Part shown: piece by piece, positions 26,608-34,432 of the stretch | How the letters are laid out: each line of letters starts with the position of its first letter | How positions within the stretch are numbered: position 1 is the first letter of the stretch | Source: G963678445 sp963678445 | Lineage (GTDB): Bacteria > Hydrogenedentota > Hydrogenedentia > Hydrogenedentales > G963678445 | Direction: 5' to 3' | Length of the DNA stretch: 64,000 nucleotides | Assembly: GCA_963678445.1 (NCBI GenBank) | Contig: OY782877.1 | Coordinates: 1,364,001-1,428,000, forward strand | The notes under the pieces: generated by a model | Told to the model about the DNA's origin: nothing | The model's database searches: none | Seen by the model: only the letters and a program-made list of their open reading frames with translations | Position numbers and translations under genes: made by a program

Positions 26608-28895
26608 CGCAATCGCTGGAGCAGTTTATTTTCATCAAGCTTGTGGGGGAAGGATTCGACGTTGCGCCAAGAAAGCGTTTCCACAGAAGAAGCATCCATT
26701 AAAGTTACAGGAATAGGCGCGATCAAAGCCAGGGCGGTTTGAATATCCCCCACGCTACGGATACAGGGAATATAGTGGCGTTCCACCCATTGCTTGTCAT
26801 CGTCTGGGTTAAAACCATTGAAGTCTACCAGTACGCGACTTAGGTCACCGTCAATAGCCGCAGCCAACAAGGCCCACACCCCGGCGTCCCCCAAACCTGC
26901 CAGCGCAATATTTTCGGTTAAATCGCGGCGTGCCCGTAGAAAAGCCATGGCCGTAAGAATATCCTGCACACGGTAACCGGTGTCGGTTGGCTGGAAGGTG
27001 TCCATAAAATCTCCCACGCGCATACGTTCCATGCGCTTTCCTGGCGCATGATGTTCGCCCGTAAGAAAAGTGTCTATGCACAGCACGGCTTTGCCAGCAT
27101 CGATTAAAGACTGTACCAACGCACCGGGTCCGCCGTGGATTTTATTAGCAAAACAGGCTTTCCCGTCGCTATGCACAAGGAGCACGGTATCTTGAGGTGC
27201 AGGTCCATAGGCACGGTAGAATAATGCAGGAATGGCGTCGCCAGCGGCTGGACGACGGATAATCCAGCGCTCCAAGACATATCCCGCTTCACGGCGTTCC
27301 TCGACAGACACACGCTCTGGAACAATCGCGTTCACCGCAGGCACTTCAACGCCCAGCACATCACGCAAAACACCGCCGTGCTGCGCCTTAAAAAGTGTCG
27401 CTTCTTCCTGATTCTCAGGAAGCAACGCAGCCCAGCGTTTACGATTACCGGCAATCGTTTTTTCGATCACTTCTTCCTGCCGTGCATATTCCGCTGGCAG
27501 TTTCCCGTCAGGGAAAAGACGCATATCCTCATCACGTTCCAAACTATATGGCGGCTCAACATACTCCGCCATGTCGTCACGTCCAAAAAGCCACTTGCCA
27601 AAAAATCGATACATCGCCTCACGACTGTCGCGGTTATAATTATGCCCTGCATCTATGTGCACATTCTCAACCTGCGCGGCTGCACCGTAAAGAGCATAGA
27701 TGCTTTGGATAGCGGGATACTCGACACGCGGCGTTTCGCGGGTCCAGTCACCACTGGCGGAAACCATCAGCAGAGGACGCGGGGCGGCCAAAGCACCAAT
27801 CTCCATGTTGGAATTATCCAACCGCAGTATGGGAGCATTTTCGCACAGACAGCCGCCCTGCATACGCGAAGAGATCATATTCACCGGCGCAGCCACCTTG
27901 ATCCGCGCATCCACTGCGGTAAGTGCAAAAGTTTGCGTCCCCCCGCCCGACGCACCCGTGCAAGCCAACCGCATCGCATCCACATCGGGCAGGCTTTCCA
28001 GAAAATCCACCGCCCGGATACTATTCCACAGTTGCATGGCGAATGGATGTACACCCCAAAGCTTCTCCCGCTCTCCCCCCCACCTGTGGGACAATTGCAG
28101 ACTGTCGTTATAGCCGATCATGTCGTAACTGAAAACCACTGCGCCCAAGCGGGCCAGCGTAATACAGCGTGCAGGAACGGAACCCCGCTTCCCATCTTCG
28201 ATACGACCATGTTCCCAGTGCCCATGCGGACAGACAACACCTGGGAAAGGTCCTTTTCCCACGGGACGATACAGGTTACCAGTCACCCACAGTCCTGGGC
28301 GGGACTCGAAGGAGGCTTTTTCTATTGTATAGTCCTCGTGGACAATGCGGTCAAAAATCCGAACGTTCAAAGGACTCCGTTCCGGCAACGGTAATAGTCC
28401 GGAAGAAAGCAAGATACGCCGACGCAGACGTGTTGCATATGCTTCCCAGGTATCCTTATCCGTAAAATGCGGCATAGTAAATACGGTGTTGGTATGCTTC
28501 GCGGTTTTCGCACGCAGATCGCTTATTGCACGAGGTTCGTCGTATACCCGCATATCCTTGAGCGCGCTCGCAGGTTCAAAGCCATCCACGGTACTCAACA
28601 CTACCGCCAGTACGGCATCACCCCGCTGTAAAGAGAGCTTTCCGGGTTGTAAGGCAAGCGACCCCAGTTTTTGCCACTGATGCGACTCCCCTTCACTCGG
28701 TTTCTTGCGTCGAATGGAGAACTCCCGTTCCCCTATGGCAATTCTGGCCTCACTATCCACCGCTACCCAGGCCCATACTGTATATCGCCCTTCCTCTTGT
28801 ATCTGGACGGCAGCATCTGCCTCTCCCGCATCGAACCACAGTGTTGTGCCCGGGGCACTCATGAGCAGCATTGCCGAAAGTAACGAAGCCAACAT
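26604..28895 (-). CDS. Secreted two-domain alpha/beta hydrolase (acetylxylan-esterase-like)
   Basis: About 763 residues. A signal peptide (MLASLLSAMLLMSAPG), a beta-rich region, and then an alpha/beta-hydrolase domain related to acetylxylan esterases: VVCPHGHWEHG, nucleophile Ser in CTGASGGGTQ near residue 316, and His in IDAGHNYNRDSREAM. A second hydrolase-like domain follows from about residue 560 (TVLLVHSDGKACFANKI). There the nucleophile-elbow motif reads GLGDAG, with Asp in place of Ser, so the second domain is probably not catalytic. ATG 28895 lies behind GGAGG; a GTG two codons earlier is also possible. Likely role: deacylation of plant or algal glycans. Confidence 0.8.
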   Translation of the reverse strand: MLASLLSAMLLMSAPGTTLWFDAGEADAAVQIQEEGRYTVWAWVAVDSEARIAIGEREFSIRRKKPSEGESHQWQKLGSLALQPGKLSLQRGDAVLAVVLSTVDGFEPASALKDMRVYDEPRAISDLRAKTAKHTNTVFTMPHFTDKDTWEAYATRLRRRILLSSGLLPLPERSPLNVRIFDRIVHEDYTIEKASFESRPGLWVTGNLYRPVGKGPFPGVVCPHGHWEHGRIEDGKRGSVPARCITLARLGAVVFSYDMIGYNDSLQLSHRWGGEREKLWGVHPFAMQLWNSIRAVDFLESLPDVDAMRLACTGASGGGTQTFALTAVDARIKVAAPVNMISSRMQGGCLCENAPILRLDNSNMEIGALAAPRPLLMVSASGDWTRETPRVEYPAIQSIYALYGAAAQVENVHIDAGHNYNRDSREAMYRFFGKWLFGRDDMAEYVEPPYSLERDEDMRLFPDGKLPAEYARQEEVIEKTIAGNRKRWAALLPENQEEATLFKAQHGGVLRDVLGVEVPAVNAIVPERVSVEERREAGYVLERWIIRRPAAGDAIPALFYRAYGPAPQDTVLLVHSDGKACFANKIHGGPGALVQSLIDAGKAVLCIDTFLTGEHHAPGKRMERMRVGDFMDTFQPTDTGYRVQDILTAMAFLRARRDLTENIALAGLGDAGVWALLAAAIDGDLSRVLVDFNGFNPDDDKQWVERHYIPCIRSVGDIQTALALIAPIPVTLMDASSVETLSWRNVESFPHKLDENKLLQRLR

Positions 28896-28901
28896 AACCA
28901 C

Positions 28902-29200
28902 AGTGCCTCCTCTTGTTCATATATTCAAACCGGAACACATATTGAACCTTGTCTACAACGACCATTGTAAAGAAGCCGGAAAAAGAGATAAAGTTTGCAT
29001 CTTTTCAAAAAACAGTACCACACGTACATCATTTTTCCCTTTGGCTTTATTGACAATTTGCATCTGCTTCTTGCTACACTGTGCGACAGATAAAGTGGGC
29101 GCAGATTGATATCCGTTCCCTGTCAATAAACCAGGCTGTGGAGCGTGACGCTGTGGCTTTTCGATTACAACGACGCGACCGTAGAATTATAAGAATACCT
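28902..29200. other. Divergent intergenic region with a sigma70-like promoter
   Basis: This 299-bp region lies between the esterase and the secreted paralogue pair. It contains the promoter at 29050-29080 and no repeat copy. The frame of the downstream protein stays open to 29081, but translation from there lacks a signal-peptide start. Confidence 0.45.
29050..29080 (+). promoter_or_regulatory. Sigma70-like promoter for the 29201-31365 gene pair
   Basis: Consensus TTGACA at 29050-29055 and TACACT at 29075-29080 with an extended -10 (TGC before TACACT). The 19-bp spacing is slightly long. This gives a 5' leader of about 110 nt. Confidence 0.5.
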
Positions 29201-30361
29201 ATGAACTCAGACTTTCGCAAAAACTACCGCATTAATTCCATATGCGCAAACGTATTTAAACAACGAATTCTCTTCTCATTATTTTGTATTCTGCTCCTCT
29301 CCTTTCCTCTTTCCGGTTTTTCAGAAACGGAGCTTAGCTCTTTTGAAACCCTGGAAACACAACTAAACTCCCTTGCCCCCACCTATCCGGCGCCTCCACG
29401 CAGTATTGATCCAGAGATTGAAAAAGACACGCCGCCGGTACAACTACTCGGCATCACACTGCTACAGAATGGTCGCGCCTGCACGGGAAATTATCCGGAA
29501 ATAAAAGGTGATACCCCGCTGGAAATTGTGGGGCATTGGCTACCCGCTGTACACTATCCCGCACAGTTCCGGCTTCTTGTCCGATTTTGTTCGCATAACA
29601 GCAGAATTTCACGACAGCAAGAATTTAATGTAGGGCCTGTGATCCCCAACACTGCCTGGCAAACAGGGTGTGTGTACCAACAGCGTTACACCATTGATCT
29701 GCCGACGATTTCCACCATGTTCAATGGCGCTGTTTACCTTTCCCTTAACCTGACTTCACCCCACTGGAGCTCAGGACGCCTTCTACCCTTGCAGGGACTA
29801 CGCATTCAGGTCACTCCGTCGCTTGAAAAAAGACGTAACTCCACTAAAGATTATGCAGCCCTCTTCCCCCCCACGACATCGCAAAGCCTCAATACCAGTT
29901 TTCGCTTGGGCTACCCGGCCAAAGTGCGCTTACCTATCCCGCCACGTCCAGGGCAAACGCTTAAAGGGATTGCGGTGCTCTCCGCCTTTTCCTATGGCTC
30001 TGAACCCCAGGAAAAGCCCATATGTAAAATCAGCGTTAACGGAAAAAATAAAACACTACAGACGTTATCCTTGCGTAGTGGCATTTCCACAGCGCGATAC
30101 GACTATGATTACTACCCAGAGGGCCACCTTAATCACAGAAAAATTCGTATTGTACAATCTTTCGAAGCCGATTATCTGAATGCGTTTGGCGCGCCATTCA
30201 AAAAGCATGTCTATCTGGGTGAACTGGACTGCAAGCGACCGAGTACGCCCCCCACCGAGCTTATTTTCCAAGCCGCCAGCAGTGAAGTCATGCTGGATGT
30301 TTTTGATATTGTTTTGCTCTACGAAACCGCCTCTTCTACAAAGACGACCCAGACGCCATGA
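29201..30361 (+). CDS. Secreted protein of unknown function, paralogue of the next gene
   Basis: A 386-residue protein that I do not recognise. A signal peptide is visible (QRILFSLFCILLLSFPLSGFS). The mature protein looks all-beta with two parts: residues about 80-210 (VQLLGITLLQNGRACTG, FRLLVRFCSHN) and about 230-375 (LRSGISTARYDYDYYPEGHL, HVYLGELDC, SEVMLDVFDIVLLYE). The same two-part pattern, with matching landmarks, occurs in the following gene, so the pair arose by duplication. Its TGA overlaps the next ATG (ATGA). ATG 29201 has only a weak ribosome-binding site, and the frame is open further upstream. Confidence 0.7.
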   Translation: MNSDFRKNYRINSICANVFKQRILFSLFCILLLSFPLSGFSETELSSFETLETQLNSLAPTYPAPPRSIDPEIEKDTPPVQLLGITLLQNGRACTGNYPEIKGDTPLEIVGHWLPAVHYPAQFRLLVRFCSHNSRISRQQEFNVGPVIPNTAWQTGCVYQQRYTIDLPTISTMFNGAVYLSLNLTSPHWSSGRLLPLQGLRIQVTPSLEKRRNSTKDYAALFPPTTSQSLNTSFRLGYPAKVRLPIPPRPGQTLKGIAVLSAFSYGSEPQEKPICKISVNGKNKTLQTLSLRSGISTARYDYDYYPEGHLNHRKIRIVQSFEADYLNAFGAPFKKHVYLGELDCKRPSTPPTELIFQAASSEVMLDVFDIVLLYETASSTKTTQTP

Positions 30362-31365
30362 ACCTTCGAGTGCAACAGATGTTTCTGTCCCTCTTGCTGC
30401 TTTTGGGGATTTTTTCTCCTGTCAACGCTACCCCCCTCTCCCCTACGCACCCCATCACCACGCGTCCCCTTTTACACAGCAATGCACATCCGCATCCTCC
30501 CGTAGAACTTGCTGGCTATGATCTGCAATGCAACAATGCGCCCCTTCTTACTCCCCCTCCCTTTCAAGTCAGCGAGGGAGACACTCTGAAATTTCAAAGC
30601 TACTGGCGCATGCGTACCAGCGCTACCGAACCCATTACCATACAGCTTAGACTGCAAGGCAACGGCCCGCAGCGCAAGCACACTTTTACCCTTCATCCTG
30701 AGCAATGGCATTTGGGCGGCGTATATACGACCCCGATCCAATTCCCCCTTCAAAAAGGCATCGATAGTGGGCGGTGTATTCTCTCGTTCCAGATTCTTCC
30801 CGAACAAGCTCCGCCTATTCCCCTATACAACACCCCCATACTCCTCCAACCCGCCCTGCTCCCTTCACGAGTGGATACAGCACGCATCAAAAAAGTCTTT
30901 GGCGAAACGGCCTTCCCCTTGGGTTATCGATTCCGGTTAGGAAAAGGGGCTTCCTGCACCCTCCCAGTACCTTCCCAGTTCAACCAACCCATTGCCGCCA
31001 TCGGTGTTATTTCCTCACAGGCGTACCTTTCCTGGCGCACCCAACCCCGTAAAGGCGACGCGGTGTGTGCCATTACGCTGGAGGAAAGCAACGCCCCAAC
31101 ACTTTACCTTCAATATGGTGTTTCCACCCTTCCCATCGACTATGCAAGCTACCCGAAAGGCACCCTCAGAAAACATGAAATCCCCATCTTCAACGAATGG
31201 GAAGAGTCAAACGCCTCAAAAAATTCCCCTCCCCGAAAAAAACGTCATTATATCGCTTATCTAAACCTGCCAACGCCTCAAAAATGCGACCATCTTCATC
31301 TAAAATACGTATTACCCACCGCACTCCTGCAAATCGAAGAGATTGTACTGCTTCCCTCCTCTTAA
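30358..31365 (+). CDS. Secreted protein of unknown function, paralogue of the preceding gene
   Basis: A 335-residue exported protein (signal peptide MNLRVQQMFLSLLLLLGIFSPVNA). It aligns along its length with the 29201-30361 product: PVELAGYDLQCN with PVQLLGITLLQN; FRLGKGASCTLPVP with FRLGYPAKVRLPIP; LQYGVSTLPIDYASYPKGTLRKHEI with LRSGISTARYDYDYYPEGHLNHRKI; LLQIEEIVLL with VMLDVFDIVLL. Sequence identity is low, so the duplication is old. No catalytic motif is visible; an envelope or carbohydrate-binding role is only a guess. It is translationally coupled to its paralogue. Confidence 0.72.
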   Translation: MNLRVQQMFLSLLLLLGIFSPVNATPLSPTHPITTRPLLHSNAHPHPPVELAGYDLQCNNAPLLTPPPFQVSEGDTLKFQSYWRMRTSATEPITIQLRLQGNGPQRKHTFTLHPEQWHLGGVYTTPIQFPLQKGIDSGRCILSFQILPEQAPPIPLYNTPILLQPALLPSRVDTARIKKVFGETAFPLGYRFRLGKGASCTLPVPSQFNQPIAAIGVISSQAYLSWRTQPRKGDAVCAITLEESNAPTLYLQYGVSTLPIDYASYPKGTLRKHEIPIFNEWEESNASKNSPPRKKRHYIAYLNLPTPQKCDHLHLKYVLPTALLQIEEIVLLPSS

Positions 31366-31689
31366 ACCCTGCGCGTTTGTATTGCACATAAAATGATGGG
31401 ACTGCTTCCCGTTCTTAGATACCTGACATCTTTCCCTACGGCACTTCTCGTTTTTCTAAAATACACAGCACTTGGACACAGAAAAAACTGTATTTTTCTG
31501 CTTGAGTATATTCTTCCAGTAGCTTAGAATTGAAAAAGGACTGTAAGAACGAATTCTGGCCATGGGTTAATCCCGAAAATTACGTGAGCAATCTACAGTG
31601 ATGCTGGCTATATATTTGTATGTGCTGAATATGCTCTTTATCCCACGCACCATTCGTTTTTTCAAAAGAATTTAAGGATTCTGTGCTGT
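31366..31689. other. Intergenic region upstream of the HDOD gene
   Basis: In this 324-bp gap there is a small AT-rich hairpin CAGAAAAA / TTTTTCTG (31479-31500) just before the HDOD promoter. Nothing else was recognised. Confidence 0.4.
31502..31530 (+). promoter_or_regulatory. Sigma70-like promoter for the HDOD gene
   Basis: TTGAGT (31502-31507) and TAGAAT (31525-31530) at the ideal 17-bp spacing. The leader would be about 150 nt. Confidence 0.55.
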
Positions 31690-32559
31690 ATGCTTGATCG
31701 TAATATCGCCCGTAAATTGCTGGAAATCGAAAACCTTCCTACCTTGCCCGCCATTATGACGCAGTTGCTGGAGGTGGTTGAAAACGAGACTTCGTCCGCA
31801 CAGGACCTGACCGCCATTCTAGAACGTGATCTCGCAATTTCCGCCCGTATCCTACGGCTCTCCAATTCCGCCTTTTACGGCCTGCGCTACAAAGTGGACT
31901 CCATCCGTCGTGCGGTTGTTGTCGTCGGATTCGAAGCCGTACGCATGCTGGCGCTGGCCACCTCCGTTTTCGACACCCTCTCCCAACGTTCTCAGTTTGC
32001 CTTCGTCCCCGAACAGTTCTGGTTACATTCCCTTGGCGCTGCCAAAGCAGCACAGCTTTTAGCGATGCGCGCGCCGCAGATAGAATCGATCGAATCCTGC
32101 TTTACGGCAGGGCTACTGCATGACATGGGGAAATACTGTTTAGCATTGGCTCTTAAAGAATCGTACAAGAAGCTGGTCCAGGAGGCGCAGGGAGATCAAA
32201 AGCCTCTGCATGACGCAGAGTTTCCGACCTTACAAACGACCCATGCCGCTGCCGGCATGTGGGTTGCTGAAAAATGGCGGCTCCCTTTACTAATTACCGA
32301 CTGCATCGGGTATCAGAACAACCAGGAGAGGTACGACGGTGCTTACCTTACCGAAGTGCATATTGTCGCTCTTTCCAGCGACATCGCGCGTGCCGCAGGC
32401 TTTGGAAATGCCGGCGACTACGATGAACCCCGCCTCCAGCTTACAGAGCATTTGGAAAAGATTATCTCGTCAGACTGCATCCCTGAAATCCTCGAACAGG
32501 TGCAGGAATATCATCAAGAGGCTTACAACTTTCTGGAAACGCTTCAACAAGAAGGTTGA
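31690..32559 (+). CDS. HDOD domain signalling protein
   Basis: A 289-residue stand-alone HDOD protein, a signalling output module related to HD phosphohydrolases. The family start is NLPTLPAIMTQLLEVVENE, followed by the ERDLAISARILRLSNSAFYGL helix pair and AGLLHDMGKYCLAL. HDOD proteins commonly take part in chemotaxis, twitching or c-di-GMP networks without phosphodiesterase activity. There is no fused receiver or GGDEF domain. It is cytoplasmic. ATG 31690 has AAGGA upstream. It is convergent with the phosphatidylcholine synthase gene, 18 bp away. Confidence 0.9.
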   Translation: MLDRNIARKLLEIENLPTLPAIMTQLLEVVENETSSAQDLTAILERDLAISARILRLSNSAFYGLRYKVDSIRRAVVVVGFEAVRMLALATSVFDTLSQRSQFAFVPEQFWLHSLGAAKAAQLLAMRAPQIESIESCFTAGLLHDMGKYCLALALKESYKKLVQEAQGDQKPLHDAEFPTLQTTHAAAGMWVAEKWRLPLLITDCIGYQNNQERYDGAYLTEVHIVALSSDIARAAGFGNAGDYDEPRLQLTEHLEKIISSDCIPEILEQVQEYHQEAYNFLETLQQEG

Positions 32560-32577
32560 TCGGCCATATCGACAACG

Positions 32578-33306
32578 CTATGCACGCCTGTACGCGCCCC
32601 ACGTCAAATACAGACTGAGTGCACCGTAATAAGCCACGTACAATAACGACGCATACAACGGTGTAGCATGCCCGGTTGGATACACCCACCATGCCCATAC
32701 CAGCAAGCCCCCCCAGACCGTGGTAAGGAACAGATTTAAAGGACGCCACAACGGGGTGCGACTAGGATAAAGATAGCGTATGGGCACAAATACGCCCACC
32801 GCAAAGACCAGTAATACAATCAGGTTCAGCACAGGATAGTTGGGGGTAAGCAGATAGAGGTAAAAAATAACGATATTCCAATATGAAGGGAAACCGGTAA
32901 AACAGAGGTCCTCCGTTTTGGCCTCTACCTGACAAAACTGGTAGCTCGACGCCAGCGTAATTAGCACCGCCGCGAAAAGACGAAATTCCGAAGACAAAAT
33001 ATCCGAAGCATACAAAAAAAACGCGGGTACAAGCACATAGGTAAAAAAGTCGACAATATTGTCCAACAGCGCACCATCAAAGTTTGGCGCCCAGCGCTTC
33101 ACCTGAAAAAAACGAGCTAACGCGCCGTCTACCGCGTCAATTAGAACCGTCACCCCCATCCAGGCAAAAGCCGCCGACCATTGCCGTTGAGCAACGGCAA
33201 TCAGGGACAGTAGACCAAACACTGCTCCTGACATAGTCAGAACGTGCACACCCCATGCGCAGATACGCGCAGACCATCCACCCCACGCCACATCAGTTCT
33301 CCCCAT
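32578..33306 (-). CDS. pcs: Phosphatidylcholine synthase (CDP-alcohol phosphatidyltransferase family)
   Basis: A 242-residue polytopic membrane enzyme with 7-8 hydrophobic segments. The CDP-alcohol transferase motif is visible as DGALAR followed by FDGALLDNIVD. The 12-residue gap between AR and G, together with VKRWAPNFDG, matches the bacterial phosphatidylcholine synthase branch, which condenses CDP-diacylglycerol with choline, rather than PgsA or PssA, whose gap is shorter. The product would be phosphatidylcholine in the inner membrane. It is the last of three minus-strand genes; the 39-bp gap from 33346 suggests shared transcription, though a functional link is not obvious. Confidence 0.82.
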   Translation of the reverse strand: MGRTDVAWGGWSARICAWGVHVLTMSGAVFGLLSLIAVAQRQWSAAFAWMGVTVLIDAVDGALARFFQVKRWAPNFDGALLDNIVDFFTYVLVPAFFLYASDILSSEFRLFAAVLITLASSYQFCQVEAKTEDLCFTGFPSYWNIVIFYLYLLTPNYPVLNLIVLLVFAVGVFVPIRYLYPSRTPLWRPLNLFLTTVWGGLLVWAWWVYPTGHATPLYASLLYVAYYGALSLYLTWGAYRRA

Positions 33307-33345
33307 AGCCCTGTTAAAACATGAGTATTCTTATTCTGTCCCCGG

Positions 33346-34431
33346 CTACATATCGCTATGTCTATGCCGCCGCAGAATAAACCACGAAATTCCTGCTGTC
33401 AATAAAAAGGCCCCCAGCAGCCCCAAAGCTACCATAGGCCATAACGACATACCCGAAACGGCAAGCTGCTTCTCCAAGGCTTTGGGCAAAGCAGGCGCAG
33501 CCGTAGCCACAGGGGCCGTCTCCTGCGAAAACGGCGCATGCGTCATCCAATCCCCCATCATCAACATATCCGCGCCAGGGCTTTCCGCCTTTACCAGACA
33601 CGTACACGCCCCACAAATAAACGCACACGCCTCCAAAACCATATCGTCTGCAATACCTTCTCCAACCAAAGTATACAAAACACGGCCCCGTCCAAAAACA
33701 GGAAAGGCCATCGGCTCTTCATACGTATCCAGATCCGATTCAATCCGGGACAGAGCAGCTACCCAAAATTTTTCCGCGGGCGTATTTCGAGATAGCGTCA
33801 TATAGGAAAAACGCATATTCTCATACCCTAACATCTCCCCCCCGCTCTGCGAACGCAACTTAGAAGCCGATTCCTGAAGATGTGCTTTCGCGTTTTCCAA
33901 AGCCTTACGCAAGCGCGTCTCCGCCGCCGCATCCTGCTCCGCGTCTCCGCTTAGCAGCAATACGAAAACGGCCGCCTCCCCCCCGGTCAAACGACGAAAC
34001 ACCTCACGGCGTCCTGGCGAATCCAATACCTCCCGCGCCGCCTGCTCGCTATACCCGCCTGCCCACACATCCGAAAGATGCGGCGGCGCATACGGATAAC
34101 GCACCACCATCCAGGGCAAGGACGCATTCTGCTGTCGCCGCCAGATGGCCGCAACATCATTCGACATGGACTCCTTCTCGGGACGCACCCAGGTCACCCG
34201 CACATTGGCCGTTTTCGGCCACAATGCCTGCTCCGCCGCTGTCTGCTCCGCATTGGAAAAAACATACACGTCATAAAAATCGGGCAACCATTTTTCCAGC
34301 GCCCATTGGTACATCGGCGTAGAACACGCATAGCCGCTCCCGCTGACCAACAGGAATACAAACGCCAACAAAATACGCATCGATATAATCACACGGTGAG
34401 TACTACCACCTATTTCAGACGCACTACCCAT
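33346..34431 (-). CDS. Secreted, C-terminally anchored protein of unknown function
   Basis: A 361-residue protein, or 344 if translation starts at the ATG at 34380, which begins a cleaner signal peptide (MRILLAFVFLLVSGSGYACS). The mature N-terminus CSTPMYQWALEKWLPDFYDVYVF recalls a set of planctomycete-type exported proteins with the same Cys-x-x-Pro and Tyr/Trp pattern that I know only as uncharacterised. A C-terminal TM helix (about 325-350) ends in RRHRHSDM. The gene starts one base after the TAA of the beta-propeller gene, so the two are probably translated together. Confidence 0.68.
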   Translation of the reverse strand: MGSASEIGGSTHRVIISMRILLAFVFLLVSGSGYACSTPMYQWALEKWLPDFYDVYVFSNAEQTAAEQALWPKTANVRVTWVRPEKESMSNDVAAIWRRQQNASLPWMVVRYPYAPPHLSDVWAGGYSEQAAREVLDSPGRREVFRRLTGGEAAVFVLLLSGDAEQDAAAETRLRKALENAKAHLQESASKLRSQSGGEMLGYENMRFSYMTLSRNTPAEKFWVAALSRIESDLDTYEEPMAFPVFGRGRVLYTLVGEGIADDMVLEACAFICGACTCLVKAESPGADMLMMGDWMTHAPFSQETAPVATAAPALPKALEKQLAVSGMSLWPMVALGLLGAFLLTAGISWFILRRHRHSDM

Positions 34432-34432
34432 T

